Below, piece after piece: positions 58,404-59,428 of a stretch of DNA of 59,428 nucleotides (positions are counted from its first letter, which is position 1; each line of letters begins with the position of its first letter). The notes under the pieces are model-generated. The model was given only the letters and a program-made list of their open reading frames with translations, was not told the DNA's origin and ran no database searches. The position numbers and the translations under genes were made by a program. Source of the stretch: Nemertoderma westbladi. Its lineage: Eukaryota > Xenacoelomorpha > Nemertodermatida > Nemertodermatidae. The stretch spans positions 1-59,428 of the forward strand of contig JAUCBJ010008624.1 in assembly GCA_032718475.1 (NCBI GenBank), given 5' to 3'.

Positions 58404-58799
58404 AGTAATTGGATCTCCCTCCAACAACAGAATCTATAAATGGTTACATTTTGCGATGTCTCTACATAATAAATAAGATTGCATCATTATGCAATGACTC
58501 CGTGATAAATCGAAGTTTATTCGATTTTGGTTGGAATACTGTTGCAAATGGAATGTTGTTGCCCAATAAATACCTTTCACCAATTCCTGATTACACTAGT
58601 AAACACATGTGCCTGTCAGAAAGACTGCTTGACGCAGTGATGTTCTTGTAGGCGTAACGGTGTTATGTGCACTGAATACTGTCGGAATAGAGATTCTTGT
58701 CACAATTTAATTCCATAGTTAAGAATGTTATAATTGTGATTAATTTACTTAGTGTAAACGGCTAACAGATATTAAAGACACTTTATTATCAATTCTAAC

Positions 58800-59110
58800 G
58801 CGTTGCCATGGCATCTAGAAAGTAAAACATTACATATTTTTCCTTATACTCGATATAGTGAGGGTAGAGGTTGATTTTAAAACGCTGCGGCTAATATGTA
58901 GATTGTTTTTAGTCAAGGTTACTCGTTGCCATGGCAACTAGAAACTGAAAAATAATTCATATTGTTCCTTATACGTGATATAATTCTGGTAGACTCTGAT
59001 TCTATGATGATACGACCACTGAATACGCATTACAAAGCCCGTTGCTATGGACATGGTCAATATTGCTATCTTTGAAGGTCGTTTTCGTCTGGTTGCTATG
59101 GCATTTTGAA
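58800..59110. repeat. Diverged tandem repeat, period about 120 bp
   Basis: gttgccatggcatctagaaa (58809 region) recurs as gttgccatggcaactagaaa (about 58925), followed by similar ttccttata(c)tcgatata. A weaker third copy starts gttgctatggacatgg (about 59042). Confidence 0.65.
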
Positions 59111-59428
59111 AAAACGAAATATGCCATTAAATTCTTCATATCCAAAATGCAATGATGCTTGAAAATATATACAACAAATTATTTCAAAGTCAATGACACT
59201 AACTATGTATTTCAACAAGGCACACAAATAACTACTATATTTACTAAATGGAAAGCAAGTGGTACTTTTTTCCAGCCCCTACCCCGAGATGTATAAGTTT
59301 ATTTTTCTCACATCGGGAGAAAAATTGCAATTTCCTGAAACTAAATCTGAAGAGTGGGATAGAAAGGCAATATTAAGAATAACTATTTATATCACGCTGC
59401 ATAAAGTACCACTTTATAGAAAAACAGT

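Larger units (their letters stand above)
56291..59428. mobile_element. 3.1-kb element with 62-bp terminal inverted repeats
   Basis: 56291-56352 and the complement of 59367-59428 are almost identical (one or two differences), starting actgttttcctataaagtgg. The right end coincides with the window end, so a target duplication cannot be checked. The interior has no transposase; it holds a LINE fragment, palindromic GTAAATAA/TTATTTAC motifs (56500-56625) and a 120-bp diverged tandem repeat. It is probably non-autonomous. Confidence 0.8.

Overview
The window is animal nuclear DNA, most likely from an invertebrate. One recognisable host gene is present, a TRIM37-type E3 ubiquitin ligase split over eight coding exons with good GT..AG junctions on the minus strand (about 33.7-53.1 kb). 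Nearly everything else is mobile or repetitive DNA: BEL/Pao retrotransposons, an RTE-like LINE, foldback and TIR elements, and very large tandem arrays. BEL/Pao elements and repeated intron insertions fit an invertebrate; I cannot name the phylum from sequence alone.

1-30 kb is a nest of BEL/Pao-type elements. Pao copy 1 (1-4744) keeps gag and protease but has lost RT and RNase H. Pao copy 2 (17887-27303) keeps RT, RNase H and integrase but has lost the gag zinc knuckles and protease. Its integrase is split by an RTE-like LINE (22721-26440) flanked by a perfect 10-bp target duplication. Downstream of both pol genes, and once alone, lie decayed copies of a third reading frame. Its C-terminus is conserved and very basic, and one copy keeps a CCHC knuckle. 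Each copy is followed by a diverged LTR-like block. A separate BEL/Pao-like element with about 550-bp LTRs (11205-13878, minus strand) is nested among these.

30-33.6 kb holds dispersed repeats and hairpins but no gene I can support. 33.7-53.1 kb is the TRIM37 homologue. Its eight exons join in phase into 2043 nt (680 aa): RING, B-box, coiled coil, MATH, then a short acidic tail. Its introns carry a tRNA-derived SINE head, the tail of a retroelement RT, a small inverted-repeat element, a LINE 3' fragment and a hairpin MITE.

The most striking feature is intron 5, which splits the MATH domain. About 10.4 kb of its 12.5 kb is a 21-bp minisatellite (about 39109-49518) that begins exactly at the exon 5 splice donor. 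Its unit is a copy of that exon/intron junction (AACAG|GTATGG). The intron is therefore built from several hundred tandem sense-strand 5' splice-site look-alikes, further arranged in a 2450-bp higher-order repeat.

53.3-59.4 kb upstream of the gene holds two foldback-like structures made of inverted tandem repeats and a 3.1-kb element with 62-bp terminal inverted repeats. Inside the latter is a LINE fragment with the 5'-inverted layout expected of twin priming.
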